In this document: piece by piece, positions 63,973-64,000 of the stretch
Numbering within the stretch: position 1 is the stretch's first letter
Layout of the letters: each line of letters begins with the position of its first letter
From: Allosphingosinicella sp042666435
GTDB taxonomy: Bacteria; Pseudomonadota; Alphaproteobacteria; Sphingomonadales; Sphingomonadaceae
Length of the DNA: 64,000 nucleotides
Reading direction: 5' to 3'
Assembly: GCF_042666435.1 (NCBI RefSeq)
Contig: NZ_JBHTDC010000001.1
Coordinates: forward strand, 1,612,001 to 1,676,000
Notes under the pieces: generated by a model
Seen by the model: only the letters and a program-made list of their open reading frames with translations
The model's database searches: none
What the model was told of the DNA's origin: nothing
Translations under genes and position numbers: made by a program

Positions 63973-64000
63973 GGCCCCGACTAGACCATCTGGCGCGGCA

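Overview
The window reads as a chromosome segment of a GC-rich alphaproteobacterium, most likely a sphingomonad (order Sphingomonadales). The evidence is the CtrA-type cell-cycle regulator with Caulobacter-like residues, the SUF-only Fe-S operon led by an Rrf2 repressor, the alphaproteobacterial DUF177/ubiquinol-cytochrome c chaperone pair, a TonB receptor of the type abundant in sphingomonads, and families of short palindromic repeats with translation signatures familiar from that group. No rRNA, tRNA, CRISPR array, complete insertion sequence or prophage was found. Most genes are housekeeping, densely packed, and often overlap by 4 nt.

Layout. 1-2030: two tandem soluble globin-coupled chemoreceptors (the first cut by the window edge). 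2290-6783: ssb, DUF177, cytochrome bc1 chaperone, bamE, NADP-malic enzyme. 6844-7995: an orphan PD-(D/E)XK protein lying between maeB and mutS. 8133-13537: mutS and glnD. 13504-18229: a CPA2-type antiporter and a TonB receptor. 18529-21589: infC and thrS, separated by the wreck of a vapBC toxin-antitoxin module. 21670-21864: a C-terminal scrap of a DNA methyltransferase. 22008-32607: hydrolases, glyoxalases I and II, acyl-CoA synthetase, gamma-glutamyltranspeptidase, pyrD and a DUF885 lipoprotein. 32782-39579: the suf operon (Rrf2 regulator, sufB, sufC, an extra lipoprotein, sufD, sufS, sufT, sufA). 39708-46842: HAD phosphatase, dapD, DMT exporter, TlpA-like thioredoxin, argH, small lipoprotein, galU, zntB and an HNH protein. 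47087-50992: gluQ, HIG1 protein, cobalamin adenosyltransferase and the ergothioneine genes egtB/egtD. 50989-53592: amidohydrolase, DUF4142 lipoprotein and two small proteins. 53639-56736: lpdA, an unusual membrane protein and aceF (pyruvate dehydrogenase E3 and E2). 56893-63972: universal stress protein, RcnB-like protein, fRMsr, arfB, RluA-type synthase, ctrA, Anbu, bpt and ilvA.

The most unusual signal is the colonisation of the suf operon by palindromic repeats. Six elements and one half element sit within about 7 kb, and several are translated: one is embedded in frame in the SufC ATPase, one forms a new C-terminal tail on the Rrf2 regulator, one forms the end of SufD, and a half element lies inside SufD. 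A further copy is translated in the linker of the pyruvate dehydrogenase E2 subunit. Other points worth a look are probable non-canonical starts (ATA for infC, CTG for the cobalamin adenosyltransferase), two divergent genes whose start codons share a CATG, two decayed defence-type genes beside thrS, and a proteasome-like Anbu gene without its usual partners.
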